A DNA stretch of 64,000 nucleotides from Pseudomonas viridiflava (GTDB lineage Bacteria > Pseudomonadota > Gammaproteobacteria > Pseudomonadales > Pseudomonadaceae): contig NZ_UTKY01000024.1 of assembly GCF_900583165.1 (NCBI RefSeq), positions 62,001 to 126,000 of the forward strand, written 5' to 3'. Shown here piece after piece: positions 54,755-64,000 of this stretch (its first letter is position 1; the number at the start of each line of letters is the position of its first letter). The notes under the pieces were generated by a model, which worked only from the letters and a program-made list of their open reading frames with translations, made no database searches and had not been told where the DNA came from. A program made the position numbers and the translations under genes.

Positions 54755-57700
54755 GTGAAGTATTTCTGGATCGCCCTGTCAGCGTGGCTGTGCATCACCG
54801 CCGCCGTGGCCGACGAAAACCCTGTGGAGTTGAGCATACTTGGCCGCTCAAGCATCGACGCGGGGCAAGTTGCCTGGAGCCCATCGGACCGCAATTGGCT
54901 GATCAATAAAAACGTTTTACGTATCGGCATATCTCATCCCGACTACCCACCGTTTGATATCACCACGTATAACCAAGACTACGAAGGGATCACCGCGGAT
55001 TATTCAGCACTGCTCAGTCATATCCTGAATATCAACGTGCAAGTACTCATTTACCCGAACCGCACCTCACTGATCCAGGCCCTTAAGAACCAGAACATTG
55101 ATTTAATCGGTACTGCCAACGACTTTGAAGCCGCCATTCCCGGTCTAACACTTTCAACACCCTATACATTGGACCAACCGACCCTGGTTGCACCGGCAGG
55201 TCAGTACAGTCTGGCGACGGCCTCACTGACTGGAAAAAAGATTGCCATGGTCGATCATTACTTGGCCCTGGACACCGTCAAGACGTACTTCCCCGACAGT
55301 CAATTTTTACTCTACCCCTCCATACTCAACGCCATCGGTGCCGTCGCGTTGGGTGAAGCCGACTTTTACGTGGGGGACAGCATCAGTACCAGCTACCTGA
55401 TCAACAAGAGTTACTTGAACCTGCTGCAGGTGATCGACTACCCCGCGCTGAAAGTAAGCAGTTATTCGTTCGCCCTGCTGCGCAGCAACTCGCGCTTGCT
55501 GCGAATCGTCAACACCGCATTGGACAGCATCCCCGATACCGAGCGCCGCACCATTGCCCATCGCTGGGGAAACTCGGCGCCCAGTACCTCAGGTATGCAG
55601 CGAATCCTCCTAACAGAACAGGAAAGCGCATGGCTCACACAGCACCCTCAATTGAAAGTGCTGTTTGACAGTAGCTTCCTGCCCTTTACCTACGCCGATG
55701 AACAGGGCCATTTTCGAGGACTGAGCGCTGATGTGCTGGCGAAGGTCAGCCTGCGCACCGGGATCAAGTTCGAGGCCCATCAAGGCTCTTCGGTAAATGG
55801 CATGCTGGCCTCATTGCGAGCCGGTGAGTATGACTTGGCGCCCGCCCTCTCCCCCAGCGCAGAACGTGAGCGGGAAGTGAGTTTCACCCGTCCCTACCTG
55901 TCCGCTCCGTTAGTGCTGGTGGTCCGCGACGCACAGGACGCCCCCCATCGTCTTGAACAACTGGCGGGGAAAAAACTCGCGATCGTCGAAGGAAACGCCT
56001 ACCGCTCAACGATTACCCGAGAATTTCCCAACATCCAGTTGATGGAAGTCAGCAACTACAACCGCGCCTTTGAGCTGTTGGCAAAAGGCAATGTTGACGC
56101 CGTGATCAGCTCCTTGATGACCGCGCGCTACATCATCGCCAGGGCGTACCCGAACCGTTTGAGAGTGATCTCCACCGTAGGTACCCAGGGCGGTCAGATG
56201 GCCTTTGCGGTGAGTAAGGACGCCCCCGAGCTACTGTCGATCCTCAATAAGGCATTGTTGAGCATCCCGCCCGAAGAGCTGGATGAAGTGTCCAACCGCT
56301 GGCGCCGCGCGGTCGTACTGGAAGACAGCTACTGGGCCCGGCACCAGGACACGATCTATCAGGGACTGATTGTGGCCCTGCTGGCCGTGCTCGGAATTTG
56401 CGCCTGGATCGCCTCCCTGCGCCGTGAAGTGTCCAGACGCAAACGGGCCGAACGCGCCCTCAATGACAAGCTGGAATTTGAACGCGTGCTGATCAACGGC
56501 ACGCCGCACCCTATTTATGCACGGGATCGAGAGGCCAAGCTGTTGCTGTGCAACAAGGCCTACCTCGACACCTTTAACGTACAGGATGGCGCGTATCTGC
56601 TGGGCACAAGCGTCGTGCAAAGCCTGCTATCGGACCCAGCCCAAGCCGAGATCTACCACCAGGATTATCTCGATGTCATGGCCCGAGGCGAGCCCTCCTT
56701 CAAGGATCGCGTACTCATTTCGGCCTCTGGCCAGGTGCTGACGGTTTATCACTGGATACTGCCGTTTCGCGGTAGCGATGGCGAGGTCAAAGGCCTGATC
56801 GGTGGCTGGATTGATGTCAGCGAACGCCAGCACTTGGTCCACCAACTGCATGCCGCCAAGGTCGAGGCTGACGAGGCCAACCGGGCCAAGACCACGTTCC
56901 TGGCCACCATGAGCCATGAAATCCGCACCCCGATGAACGCCGTGATCGGCATGTTGGAGATGGCCTCCAAGGCCGCCGAGCAAGGCGTGTTCGATCACGT
57001 TGCCATCGAGGTTGCGTCCGATGCAGCCAAGGGCTTGCTGGACCTGATCGGCGATATTCTTGATATTGCACGGATCGAATCCGGCCAGCTCAGCATCACG
57101 CCGGAGCGCTGTAACCCGCGTGACCTGGTGATGTCCGTGGTGCGTATCTTCGACGGCCCTGCCAAGCAAAAATCGCTGCACCTGCTGGCCGACGTCTGTG
57201 ACGGGCCTATCCAGGATGTGCTGATCGACCCCATGCGCTTCAAGCAGGTGCTGGCCAACCTGTTGAGCAACGCAATCAAATTCACCGTCCAAGGCACTAT
57301 CGAAGTTGGCGTGAACGCCCGCTACACCGAGCGCGGCGACATGATGGAGCTGACCGTCGAGGTCAAGGATTCGGGCATCGGTATCGGCGCGGCCGATCAG
57401 CAACGGCTGTTTACCCCGTTTAGCCAAGTCAGCGTTCCCCACGAGGCCGAGAACAACGGCTCAGGGCTAGGCCTGATGATCAGCCGCAGGTTGGTGGAAA
57501 TGATGGGCGGCACCCTTATCCTGAGTAGCGAGGAAGCCAAGGGCACGCAAGTGGTCATTAGCCTGAACCTGCCGGTGGTTAACGGCCAGACCAGTAGCCC
57601 GGATGTTCAACCCCCCGTATTGCCCAGCACTGCGACAACCCCCATGAGCATCCTGATCGTCGACGATTATGCGGCCAACCGGATCGTGCTGTCGCGTCAA

Positions 57701-58369
57701 CTGACCTACTTGGGGCATGACATCACTGAGGCCAGCGACGGTGTACAGGCCTTGGCCCTGTGGCGCGAGCAGCCGTTCGACGTGATCATCACTGACTGCA
57801 ACATGCCCAATATGGATGGCTACCAATTGGCAAGGGCCGTCCGCGAGCAGGAACAAATCACCCAAGAACCGCCCTGCCTACTGCTCGGTTTTACTGCTAA
57901 TGCCGTTCCCCAGGAGCGCCAGCGTTGCCTGGAAGCCGGGATGGACGACTGCCTGTTCAAACCCATCAGCCTGGAACACCTTCATGCTAGCTTGCAGGAC
58001 TTGCATCAAACGAGCCTGCAAGCTTGCCCACACGACGAACTGTCCCGCGAAACCCTGCGCGTGCGGCTTGACCTGCTGGCCGGCCGGGACCCGCAGGTGC
58101 TGCAAGACCTGTCGACCGAGCTGCTGGAGAGCAGCGAACGCGCGCACCAGGCGCTTGCACACCTGCTGGCCTGCGAAGACCGGGAAGGATTGACACAGCT
58201 GGCGCATCAGCTCAAAGGCGGCGCGCGGCTGATGCAATATGATTCCCTGATAATCGCCTGTGAAAACCTCGAAGCTGCCTGTCAACAACAGGGCAACCCT
58301 GATCATTTGGCCCTTGCTGCCGATATCATGGACGAGCGCCTACGGCAATTGCTGCACTGGCTAAAGTAA
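54755..58369 (+). CDS. BvgS/RocS-like unorthodox sensor kinase
   Basis: A 1204-residue protein. In order: signal sequence (1-19), two periplasmic solute-binding domains (about 50-275 and 295-525), one membrane segment (about 535-555), PAS (about 570-690), HisKA with His721 (MSHEIRTPMNAV), HATPase (about 825-940), receiver with Asp1014 (IITDCNMPNMDG) and HPt with His1151 (AHQLKGGAR). All phosphorelay residues are present. The expected partners are the divergent NarL-type regulator and the REC-EAL protein downstream. The ligand of the Venus-flytrap domains is unknown. Confidence 0.93.
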   Translation: MKYFWIALSAWLCITAAVADENPVELSILGRSSIDAGQVAWSPSDRNWLINKNVLRIGISHPDYPPFDITTYNQDYEGITADYSALLSHILNINVQVLIYPNRTSLIQALKNQNIDLIGTANDFEAAIPGLTLSTPYTLDQPTLVAPAGQYSLATASLTGKKIAMVDHYLALDTVKTYFPDSQFLLYPSILNAIGAVALGEADFYVGDSISTSYLINKSYLNLLQVIDYPALKVSSYSFALLRSNSRLLRIVNTALDSIPDTERRTIAHRWGNSAPSTSGMQRILLTEQESAWLTQHPQLKVLFDSSFLPFTYADEQGHFRGLSADVLAKVSLRTGIKFEAHQGSSVNGMLASLRAGEYDLAPALSPSAEREREVSFTRPYLSAPLVLVVRDAQDAPHRLEQLAGKKLAIVEGNAYRSTITREFPNIQLMEVSNYNRAFELLAKGNVDAVISSLMTARYIIARAYPNRLRVISTVGTQGGQMAFAVSKDAPELLSILNKALLSIPPEELDEVSNRWRRAVVLEDSYWARHQDTIYQGLIVALLAVLGICAWIASLRREVSRRKRAERALNDKLEFERVLINGTPHPIYARDREAKLLLCNKAYLDTFNVQDGAYLLGTSVVQSLLSDPAQAEIYHQDYLDVMARGEPSFKDRVLISASGQVLTVYHWILPFRGSDGEVKGLIGGWIDVSERQHLVHQLHAAKVEADEANRAKTTFLATMSHEIRTPMNAVIGMLEMASKAAEQGVFDHVAIEVASDAAKGLLDLIGDILDIARIESGQLSITPERCNPRDLVMSVVRIFDGPAKQKSLHLLADVCDGPIQDVLIDPMRFKQVLANLLSNAIKFTVQGTIEVGVNARYTERGDMMELTVEVKDSGIGIGAADQQRLFTPFSQVSVPHEAENNGSGLGLMISRRLVEMMGGTLILSSEEAKGTQVVISLNLPVVNGQTSSPDVQPPVLPSTATTPMSILIVDDYAANRIVLSRQLTYLGHDITEASDGVQALALWREQPFDVIITDCNMPNMDGYQLARAVREQEQITQEPPCLLLGFTANAVPQERQRCLEAGMDDCLFKPISLEHLHASLQDLHQTSLQACPHDELSRETLRVRLDLLAGRDPQVLQDLSTELLESSERAHQALAHLLACEDREGLTQLAHQLKGGARLMQYDSLIIACENLEAACQQQGNPDHLALAADIMDERLRQLLHWLK

Positions 58370-58383
58370 TGGCATGTAGCCAT
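58369..58383. promoter_or_regulatory. Small inverted repeat ATGGC-N5-GCCAT before the REC-EAL gene
   Basis: A five-base arm pair with a five-base spacer directly follows the kinase stop. A similar ATGGC-AATT-GCCAT lies upstream of the MCP gene at 59762. The arms are short and may be chance. Confidence 0.3.
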
Positions 58384-58479
58384 CTTAAGAATTTTCTTGC
58401 AAGCATGTAAGAAATATCCGCGATAAATCCGCAGCCAAAAAGCCCAAGCTAGCCACCGTTATCTTACGGAGGCATCCCG

Positions 58480-59733
58480 GTGTCACTATCTACGCTGAGG
58501 CTTCTGGTTCTTGAAGATCAACCCCTCCAACGCCACGCCTTCGTGCGCAGCCTGCGTGAAGTGGGTTGCCAGCAAATCGTTGAGGCGGCTGGCGGCAGTG
58601 AAGCACTGACGGCGCTGTCGCAGCAGGGCTCAGTGGATATCGTTTTGTGCGATATCAGCATCGAAGGCATAGACGGCCTCTCTTTCCTGCGCCAAGCCGG
58701 TCAACAACAACTGGCCCATGCGGTGATCATCAGTAGCAACCTTGCGCCGGACCTCCTGCAAACCATCGGTCAAATGGTCAAGTTGTTGGGCATGCAATTG
58801 CTCGGAGAGCTGGATAAGAGTGCGCACCCGCTCAATTTGAAAAAACTGATGGAAGCATACGTTGCACCGACGCTGTGCGGGGCGTATGCACCGGCGCCGG
58901 TGAGCGAGGCCGACGTGGTCGAAGCCTTGGAAACCGGCCAGTTTCAGGTGCACTACCAGCCCAAATTCACTTTACAGAATTTGCAGATCGACTCGCTGGA
59001 GGTGCTTGCCCGCTGGGATCATCCCTGCCTGGGCCCACTACCGCCCTCACAGTTTCTGCCTGCACTGGAAAGTTTGGGGCTGCTTGACCGCTTGCTGTAT
59101 CAACAAATCGACCAATGCCTGCAATTTCGCCAAAAGGCGAAAAGCTACGGCTTCGACTTTAAGTTCTCGATCAATATCCAGACCTTTCAGCTGGCCAATG
59201 AGCAGTTATTCAGCGAAGTCAGCCAGCGCTTGAACCGGTTCGATGCGCCCGGTGCCTGCCTGTGTTTTGAAATGACCGAAACCGACGCCCAGGCACTGAC
59301 GCCGATGAACCTGGAAAACCTGGTGCGGCTGCGCATGATCGGCTGCGGCTTGTCCATTGATGACTTCGGTGCCGGGCACTCCTCCTTGCAACGCTTGTGC
59401 TCGTTGCCCTTCAACGAAATCAAGTTGGACGGCATGTTCGTCCACGAGCTGAACGCCACGCCCCGCTGTGCGGTAGCGATTACCAGCACCCTGCAACTGG
59501 CGGATGCGCTCGGCATCGACGTGGTGGTCGAAGGGATCGAGACGCTGGAGCAACGCAACCTGCTCCTCGAACTGGGTTGTAGGCTGGGCCAGGGTTACTT
59601 CTTTGCCAGGCCCATGCCCGGCGCCAAGTTGCTGATCTGGTTATTCAACAAAGTGATCCAGGACCATCTGGCGACGGTGCGCCAGCGCCTCCTGTGCGCC
59701 CAAGCCTGGATGCACATCTCGCCAAGCCTGTAA
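58480..59733 (+). CDS. rocR: REC-EAL c-di-GMP phosphodiesterase, RocR-like
   Basis: A 417-residue response regulator. A receiver (Asp58 in VLCDISIEGIDG) precedes an EAL domain (about 145-385). The catalytic set is complete: Glu174 of EVLAR, Asn232, Glu264, Asp294-Asp295, Lys315, Glu351 and Gln371, each one position below the numbering known for P. aeruginosa RocR. It should therefore degrade c-di-GMP. The GTG start at 58480 follows ACGGAGG. The gene lies after the kinase by about 110 bases. Confidence 0.9.
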   Translation: MSLSTLRLLVLEDQPLQRHAFVRSLREVGCQQIVEAAGGSEALTALSQQGSVDIVLCDISIEGIDGLSFLRQAGQQQLAHAVIISSNLAPDLLQTIGQMVKLLGMQLLGELDKSAHPLNLKKLMEAYVAPTLCGAYAPAPVSEADVVEALETGQFQVHYQPKFTLQNLQIDSLEVLARWDHPCLGPLPPSQFLPALESLGLLDRLLYQQIDQCLQFRQKAKSYGFDFKFSINIQTFQLANEQLFSEVSQRLNRFDAPGACLCFEMTETDAQALTPMNLENLVRLRMIGCGLSIDDFGAGHSSLQRLCSLPFNEIKLDGMFVHELNATPRCAVAITSTLQLADALGIDVVVEGIETLEQRNLLLELGCRLGQGYFFARPMPGAKLLIWLFNKVIQDHLATVRQRLLCAQAWMHISPSL

Positions 59734-59761
59734 CGCCATGCGCTTAACCCCACGCACACGA

Positions 59762-59775
59762 ATGGCAATTGCCAT
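59762..59775. promoter_or_regulatory. Perfect 14-base palindrome upstream of the MCP gene
   Basis: ATGGCAATTGCCAT lies 30 bases before the MCP start. It could be an operator. It is unlike the sigma-28 and sigma-54 promoter consensus. Confidence 0.35.
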
Positions 59776-59805
59776 ACATCACACCTTTATAGATCCGGTG
59801 AAAAC

Positions 59806-61431
59806 ATGCTTTTGAGAAACATGAAGATAGCCCTGCGCTCCGCCGCAGGTTTCAGTTTGATGGGCCTTATTGTGATAGCCCTAGGCGTCCTCTCGCTGCA
59901 TCAGATGAATGAAATGTCGAGCAAGTCCGACGAAGTCGACAAAAAGTGGCTGCCCAGCATTCTGGCCCTCGAAGACGTACAGCGCGCGGTCTCCGACCTC
60001 AGGTTAAACATGTTTCGTGCATTGCTGAACAAGGGTTCGAGCCAGGACGCCATAAATCAGTCGTTGATCTTCGAGAGCCGAGAGCGTATCCGCGCGGCCA
60101 CCGAGTTGTACGCCAACAACTTGGCCACCGACGAGGAGCGTACAGGGTTCGACCGCTTGAAGGCCGTGCAGGGCAACTACACGCGCATTCAGGACCAGGT
60201 TCTTGCCTTGGCGAAACAAGGCGACACCCTCCCCGCCATTGCCATGATGAACAGTGAGCTCAACGGACAAGGCGATGCCCTGAATCGCGAGTTGGCCAAT
60301 CTGCTGAGTATCAATATCAAAGAAGCCCAAGCCGCGGCGGATGAATCCGATGAAGCGTTTGCGGATTCCATCAAGTGGGTATTGGGTGCCATTGCACTGG
60401 CCATTATCCTGACCGCCGTCCTGGCCAGCGCGTTTACCCGCAGCATCGTGCAGCCACTGCGCCAGGCGGTCGGCATCGCCGAGCAAATTGCCAAAGGCGA
60501 CCTGACTGTGCGCATCGATATTGACGGCCGTGATGAACCAGCTCAACTGCTGCAATCGATGAGTGTGATGCAAGCGGACTTGCGTGAAACCATTCACTTG
60601 ATCACCGACTCATCAAACCAGCTGGCATCGGCGGCTGAAGAGTTGTCGGCGGTCACCGAAGAGTCCACCCGCGCCTTGCACGAGCAAAACAGCGAGATCG
60701 AGCAAGCCGCCACTGCCGTTAACCAAATGACGGCGGCCGTGGATGAAGTGGCACGCAATGCGGTGTCCACCGCTGATGCGTCGCGTGAAGGCGACCTTAT
60801 GGCCACAGATGGCCGCACCCACGTGTTGCAAACCGTGGAGTCGATTTCGCTGCTGGCCGAAGAAGTGACCTCGGCCACTGCCGAAATTCAGACGTTGGCC
60901 AGCAGCGTGCAGGACATCAGCAAAGTGCTTGATGTGATTCGTGCCATAGCCGAGCAGACCAATCTGCTGGCGCTCAACGCAGCGATTGAAGCCGCCCGGG
61001 CCGGTGAAGCCGGACGTGGTTTCGCCGTGGTGGCCGATGAGGTCCGCGCCCTGGCCCATCGCACTCAGCAATCGACCCAGGAAATCGAGCACATGGTCAC
61101 GGGCGTGCAGCAAGGCTCGACGCAAGCAGTGTGCGCCATGCAAAGCAGCAACGAGCGTGCGGAGTCCACCCTCACCCTGGCCCACAATGCCGGCGAGTCG
61201 CTGAACCGCATCACTCAAGCCATTAACACCATCAACGAAGGCAACCTGATCATCGCCAGCGCGGCGGAAGAACAGGCGCAAGTTGCGCGTGAAGTCGATC
61301 GCAACCTGATGAACATCCGTGACCTTTCCACGCAAACCGCTGCCGGGGCCAACCAGACAACCGCAGCCAGCCAGGAGTTATCCAGCCTGGCCGTTGACCT
61401 GAATACGATGATCTCTAAGTTTGTTATATAA
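59806..61431 (+). CDS. Methyl-accepting chemotaxis protein
   Basis: A 541-residue chemoreceptor with two membrane segments (about 12-32 and 190-210) and a four-helix-bundle sensor between them. A HAMP domain follows (about 211-263), then a cytoplasmic signalling domain with the hairpin tip [35 protein letters not shown]. No CheW-binding pentapeptide tail is seen at the C-terminus. It follows the REC-EAL gene by about 70 bases on the same strand, so it may be part of the Roc-like unit. The ligand is unknown. Confidence 0.93.
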   Translation: MLLRNMKIALRSAAGFSLMGLIVIALGVLSLHQMNEMSSKSDEVDKKWLPSILALEDVQRAVSDLRLNMFRALLNKGSSQDAINQSLIFESRERIRAATELYANNLATDEERTGFDRLKAVQGNYTRIQDQVLALAKQGDTLPAIAMMNSELNGQGDALNRELANLLSINIKEAQAAADESDEAFADSIKWVLGAIALAIILTAVLASAFTRSIVQPLRQAVGIAEQIAKGDLTVRIDIDGRDEPAQLLQSMSVMQADLRETIHLITDSSNQLASAAEELSAVTEESTRALHEQNSEIEQAATAVNQMTAAVDEVARNAVSTADASREGDLMATDGRTHVLQTVESISLLAEEVTSATAEIQTLASSVQDISKVLDVIRAIAEQTNLLALNAAIEAARAGEAGRGFAVVADEVRALAHRTQQSTQEIEHMVTGVQQGSTQAVCAMQSSNERAESTLTLAHNAGESLNRITQAINTINEGNLIIASAAEEQAQVAREVDRNLMNIRDLSTQTAAGANQTTAASQELSSLAVDLNTMISKFVI

Positions 61432-61467
61432 GCCCTACTCGACGCCGAATGTAAGTTGGCGACGGTG

Positions 61468-61490
61468 AGCCACTCCCGCAGGGAGTGGCT
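61468..61490 (+). terminator. Hairpin after the MCP gene
   Basis: A perfect 10-base stem, AGCCACTCCC / GGGAGTGGCT, with a GCA loop lies 37 bases after the stop. No T-run follows, so it may be a partial REP half or a weak terminator. Confidence 0.55.
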
Positions 61491-61538
61491 GTGAGGGCTA
61501 CGGGTGCTGACGGCCACCTATGACTCCCCCTTTGGCAA

Positions 61539-62150
61539 TCACCGCAAGACTTTACCGATCTGAGCAACCACCCGCCTCGTTGCTTCCTCGACCGTGCCCT
61601 CGTTACGGCACAAAACCCAGCCCTGATCTGCTACCGCTTGTTCGAACATCTCGGTACACGCGACATGTTCTGCATACCTCTGGATCACCGTCCCCCCCAG
61701 CCCCCGTGAACGTGTCGCTGCCCGTGTCCACGAAATATCAGGGTCGGTAATGACGGCCACGTGCAGGTCTGGTACTTGCACGCCGCGATCCATGTTCAAC
61801 TGCAGCACCTGCGCAAACGGGACCGCGTGACGAAACGCGGCATCGGACGGATACCAGCGATCAATCAAGATGATGCTGTCTTGCGGCTGCTTGGTCAGCA
61901 CATGCTGGGAAATCCAGCGCCTGCTTTCAGCAAAGCGCTGGCACACAACCCATTCCAGATCTCGGGAAGGATTCCTGACGAGTTGATTAACCAGGGCCAT
62001 GGTTTCACCCCGGTCAGGGTCGCTTTTTCTCTCACACAGTCGGATAACTTTCAGGTTGCCTGCCCTTAGTGCGGCGGTAACCGCTTCTAATAGCGTGGTC
62101 TTGCCGGTTCCCTTGGGCCCATCGAAAGAGATAAACAACGGACGATTCAT
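61539..62150 (-). CDS. Thymidylate-kinase-like P-loop protein
   Basis: A 203-residue NMP-kinase-fold protein with Walker A GPKGTGKTT (about 11-19) and the DR-motif LIDRWYPSDAAF near residue 95, as in thymidylate kinases. The lid (TRAATRSRGLGGTVIQRYAEHV) is unlike that of true Tmk. The housekeeping tmk normally sits near holB, so this is a paralogue of unknown substrate. It reads in the same direction as the LLM monooxygenase gene, 15 bases downstream of it. Confidence 0.78.
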   Translation of the reverse strand: MNRPLFISFDGPKGTGKTTLLEAVTAALRAGNLKVIRLCERKSDPDRGETMALVNQLVRNPSRDLEWVVCQRFAESRRWISQHVLTKQPQDSIILIDRWYPSDAAFRHAVPFAQVLQLNMDRGVQVPDLHVAVITDPDISWTRAATRSRGLGGTVIQRYAEHVACTEMFEQAVADQGWVLCRNEGTVEEATRRVVAQIGKVLR

Positions 62151-62165
62151 GATTCACATAGCGAT

Positions 62166-63521
62166 TTAGACGTGGGTGGGCACTCTAACCGCATTTCTGC
62201 CCTTGCGCCCAAACCTGGGAATCTCTAACCCCAAGCTCTCCCGCAGCGTCGTCCCTTCATACGCGCTGCGAAACACCCCCCGCGCCTGCAACAACGGTAT
62301 GACTTCCTGAGTAAACCGCGTGAACTGCTCCGGGTGCCCGATGTAGATGTTGAAACCATCCACGGCCCGCGCCTCAAACCAATCAGCCATTTTCTGCGCC
62401 ACCGTATCGGCGGTGCCGACGAACGCGCCAGGTCGCAGCTGCCGACCGAACTCAACCGCCTGGCGCAAGGTAAAGCCTTTCTCCCGCGCCTGATCGGCGA
62501 TGCGTTTGGCGGCGGTGAAAAAGCTGCTGCGTGCTGCTTCCAGGCTTTGCTGGGGGAACGGCGCATCGAGGTCGTATTGGCTGAAATCATGCCAACCGAA
62601 ATTACGCCCGAATTCCTTCAGGGCAAGCTCAAAGCTATGGTCGGCCTGATGATAGTGCTGCTCGATTTCACGGGCGTGGGCGTCGGTGTCGCCTACGTAG
62701 ATTTCTGCGCCGGGCATGACCAGTATTTGCTCGGGGTCGCGACCGTGCTGCACTGCCCTGCCCTTTATATCCCGGTAAAACGCCTGGCCCTGTTCGATGC
62801 TGGCCGCGTGGGTGAAGATCACATCCGCCGTGGCGGCACCGAGGTCGCGGCCTTGCTCTGAATCGCCAGCCTGGAATATCACCGGCTGGCCTTGAGGGGA
62901 GCGTTGTATGTTCAGCGGGCCAACCACCGAGAAATGCTCGCCGCTGTGATTCAGGTTGTGCAGCTTGCTGGCGTCGAGAAACTGCGCCGTGGCTCTGTCT
63001 CGAACGAAGGCATCGTCTTCGTAGGAATTCCACAGCCCCTGTACCACCTGTACGTGTTCCGCCGCGCGGCCATAACGGGTGTCGTAATCATAATGTTCAT
63101 CGCGACTGTAATTGCCGGCTGTACCCGCATCGCCGCTGGTGACGACGTTCCAGCCGGCGCGGCCTTTGCTGATCAGGTCCAGGGACGCCAGTCGCCGTGC
63201 GACGTTATACGGCGAGTTGTAGGACGTGGTCAGCGTGCCCACCAGGCCCAAATGCCGAGTGCTCACCGCCAGTGCCGATAACAGCGTCAGCGGTTCCAGG
63301 CGATTGAGGTAGTGGGAGGGCGAACCCGGTGTGATGAACTGGCTGTCGACGATAAACATCAGGTCAAACAGCGCCGCCTCGGCCTGGCGTGCAATGTCGA
63401 TGTACCAATCGATATTCACGCTGGCATCGGCCGGTAATTGCGGGTCAAGCCACAGGTTATGGCGACCTGGCCCGCCGCAGCCCATGGTCAATGCGCCGAG
63501 TTTCAGCTGTCTTTTACTCAT
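62166..63521 (-). CDS. LLM-class FMN-dependent monooxygenase (NtaA/SnaA/DszA type)
   Basis: A 451-residue flavin monooxygenase of the nitrilotriacetate/sulfur group. It shows LKLGALTMGCGGPGRHN, SPYNVARRLASLDLISKGRAGWNVVTSGD and the late TADTVAQKMADWFEARAVDGFNI. It uses reduced flavin from a partner reductase. The next gene (upstream in reading direction) is an ABC substrate-binding protein of the sulfonate/nitrate type, so organosulfur scavenging is the likely role. ATG 63521 begins with the conserved MSKRQLKLGA. Confidence 0.9.
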   Translation of the reverse strand: MSKRQLKLGALTMGCGGPGRHNLWLDPQLPADASVNIDWYIDIARQAEAALFDLMFIVDSQFITPGSPSHYLNRLEPLTLLSALAVSTRHLGLVGTLTTSYNSPYNVARRLASLDLISKGRAGWNVVTSGDAGTAGNYSRDEHYDYDTRYGRAAEHVQVVQGLWNSYEDDAFVRDRATAQFLDASKLHNLNHSGEHFSVVGPLNIQRSPQGQPVIFQAGDSEQGRDLGAATADVIFTHAASIEQGQAFYRDIKGRAVQHGRDPEQILVMPGAEIYVGDTDAHAREIEQHYHQADHSFELALKEFGRNFGWHDFSQYDLDAPFPQQSLEAARSSFFTAAKRIADQAREKGFTLRQAVEFGRQLRPGAFVGTADTVAQKMADWFEARAVDGFNIYIGHPEQFTRFTQEVIPLLQARGVFRSAYEGTTLRESLGLEIPRFGRKGRNAVRVPTHV

Positions 63522-63544
63522 CTCGAATGTATTCCTTGCAGCGA

Positions 63545-64000
63545 TCAGGGCTGTTGTTTGGCGACGGCGGGTTGCAGTGCGGACGAGAATGAGGCGTCGA
63601 ACAGATTGGCGGCCGGGTACGACTTGACCAGGCCTTGGCCTGCAAAAAAGTCCACGGTCTTTTGTGCCTCCACCGGCGACTGGGCGCTCAGCGGCTCAAC
63701 CGTTGTGCGCGCCCTGGCAAACCAGGCACGGGCAATGTTGGCATCGGCCCGGGTGCGCTTTGCCCACGCATCCGCGTAGGCGTCGGTGTTGCTCGGGCTT
63801 TGGGCAGTCCACTCGCGGGCTTTCTTCAAGCGTTGGAGAAAGTCGCTGATCTGTGCGCGCTTGGCGTCCACGGCCTTCTCGTTGGCGGCGATGTAACTCT
63901 GGGCCGGAATCAAACCCTCGGCGGTTGCCAACACCCTGGCGCCTTGGCGTTCCTGCTGCGTGACATAGGGTTCCCAAGTGGCGATGACGTCAACCGAACC
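63545..64000 (-). CDS. ABC transporter substrate-binding protein, sulfonate/nitrate type (partial)
   Basis: This is the C-terminal part (151 codons) of a periplasmic solute-binding protein. The frame stays open to the window edge, so the start lies beyond base 64000. The readable start VDVIATWEPYVTQQERQGAR, then LATAEGLIPAQSYIAANEKAV and VEAQKTVDFFAGQGLVKSY match the SsuA/TauA family. The flavin monooxygenase gene follows 23 bases downstream, forming an operon for sulfonate-type compounds. Confidence 0.85.
   Translation of the reverse strand, partial: GSVDVIATWEPYVTQQERQGARVLATAEGLIPAQSYIAANEKAVDAKRAQISDFLQRLKKAREWTAQSPSNTDAYADAWAKRTRADANIARAWFARARTTVEPLSAQSPVEAQKTVDFFAGQGLVKSYPAANLFDASFSSALQPAVAKQQP

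Overview
The window is a 64 kb piece of a Pseudomonas chromosome, most likely from the fluorescens group. The evidence is the codon usage and high GC content, the 4-hydroxyphenylpyruvate dioxygenase end, a Roc-type (RocS/RocR/RocA) signalling locus, an arn lipid A operon, a fadB2x-fadAx-fadB1x type beta-oxidation cluster, and REP-type palindromic repeats with the GCGGGCTTGC core. No tRNA, rRNA, CRISPR array, insertion sequence or prophage block was seen. The nearest thing to a mobile-element gene is one orphan tyrosine recombinase.

Layout. 1-6.05 kb: the 3' end of hpd with its terminator, a RarD-like exporter, an aldo/keto reductase, a LysR regulator divergent from an SDR, then a REP pair and an MFS carboxylate transporter. 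6.2-8.6 kb: a CdaR-type regulator and glycerate kinase, which with the transporter look like a glycerate/sugar-diacid module. 8.6-16.9 kb: small household and hypothetical genes (an alpha/beta-hydrolase lipoprotein without catalytic residues, yhhY, ygeA, a DUF3313 lipoprotein, a DUF3829 protein, a J-domain membrane protein, a DUF1254 protein). Several convergent neighbours here share or overlap their stop codons.

17.1-28.8 kb: a dense signal-transduction island. It holds a single-domain receiver, a large CHASE3-GAF-kinase with three receivers, a lone CheR, a lone CheB, a REC-kinase and another receiver. On the opposite strand are a TPR/HEAT membrane protein, a two-domain KaiC-like ATPase and a kinase-receiver hybrid whose GTG start shares a base with the kaiC stop. 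No kaiA or kaiB is present. 28.9-36.2 kb: a bestrophin, then two short operons of acyl-CoA enzymes (SDR, thiolase, ACAD, crotonase; and 3-hydroxyisobutyryl-CoA hydrolase plus ACAD) that together suit branched- or short-chain acyl-CoA breakdown, including valine and isoleucine.

36.4-46.5 kb: an HPP-family membrane protein, then an arn operon read right to left (arnC, arnA, arnD, arnT, arnE, arnF, ugd and a second ArnT-like glycosyltransferase), all coupled by short start/stop overlaps. arnB is absent from its usual place. 46.9-53.7 kb: an exported protein, the orphan recombinase preceded by a strong hairpin, an SDR, a Bcr/CflA exporter, a TonB-dependent siderophore receptor and a small lipoprotein.

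54.0-61.4 kb: the Roc-like locus (NarL-type regulator, divergent BvgS-like unorthodox kinase, REC-EAL phosphodiesterase) with a methyl-accepting chemotaxis protein appended. 61.5-64 kb: a thymidylate-kinase-like P-loop protein, then an LLM flavin monooxygenase and the C-terminal part of a sulfonate-type ABC substrate-binding protein, probably for organosulfur use.
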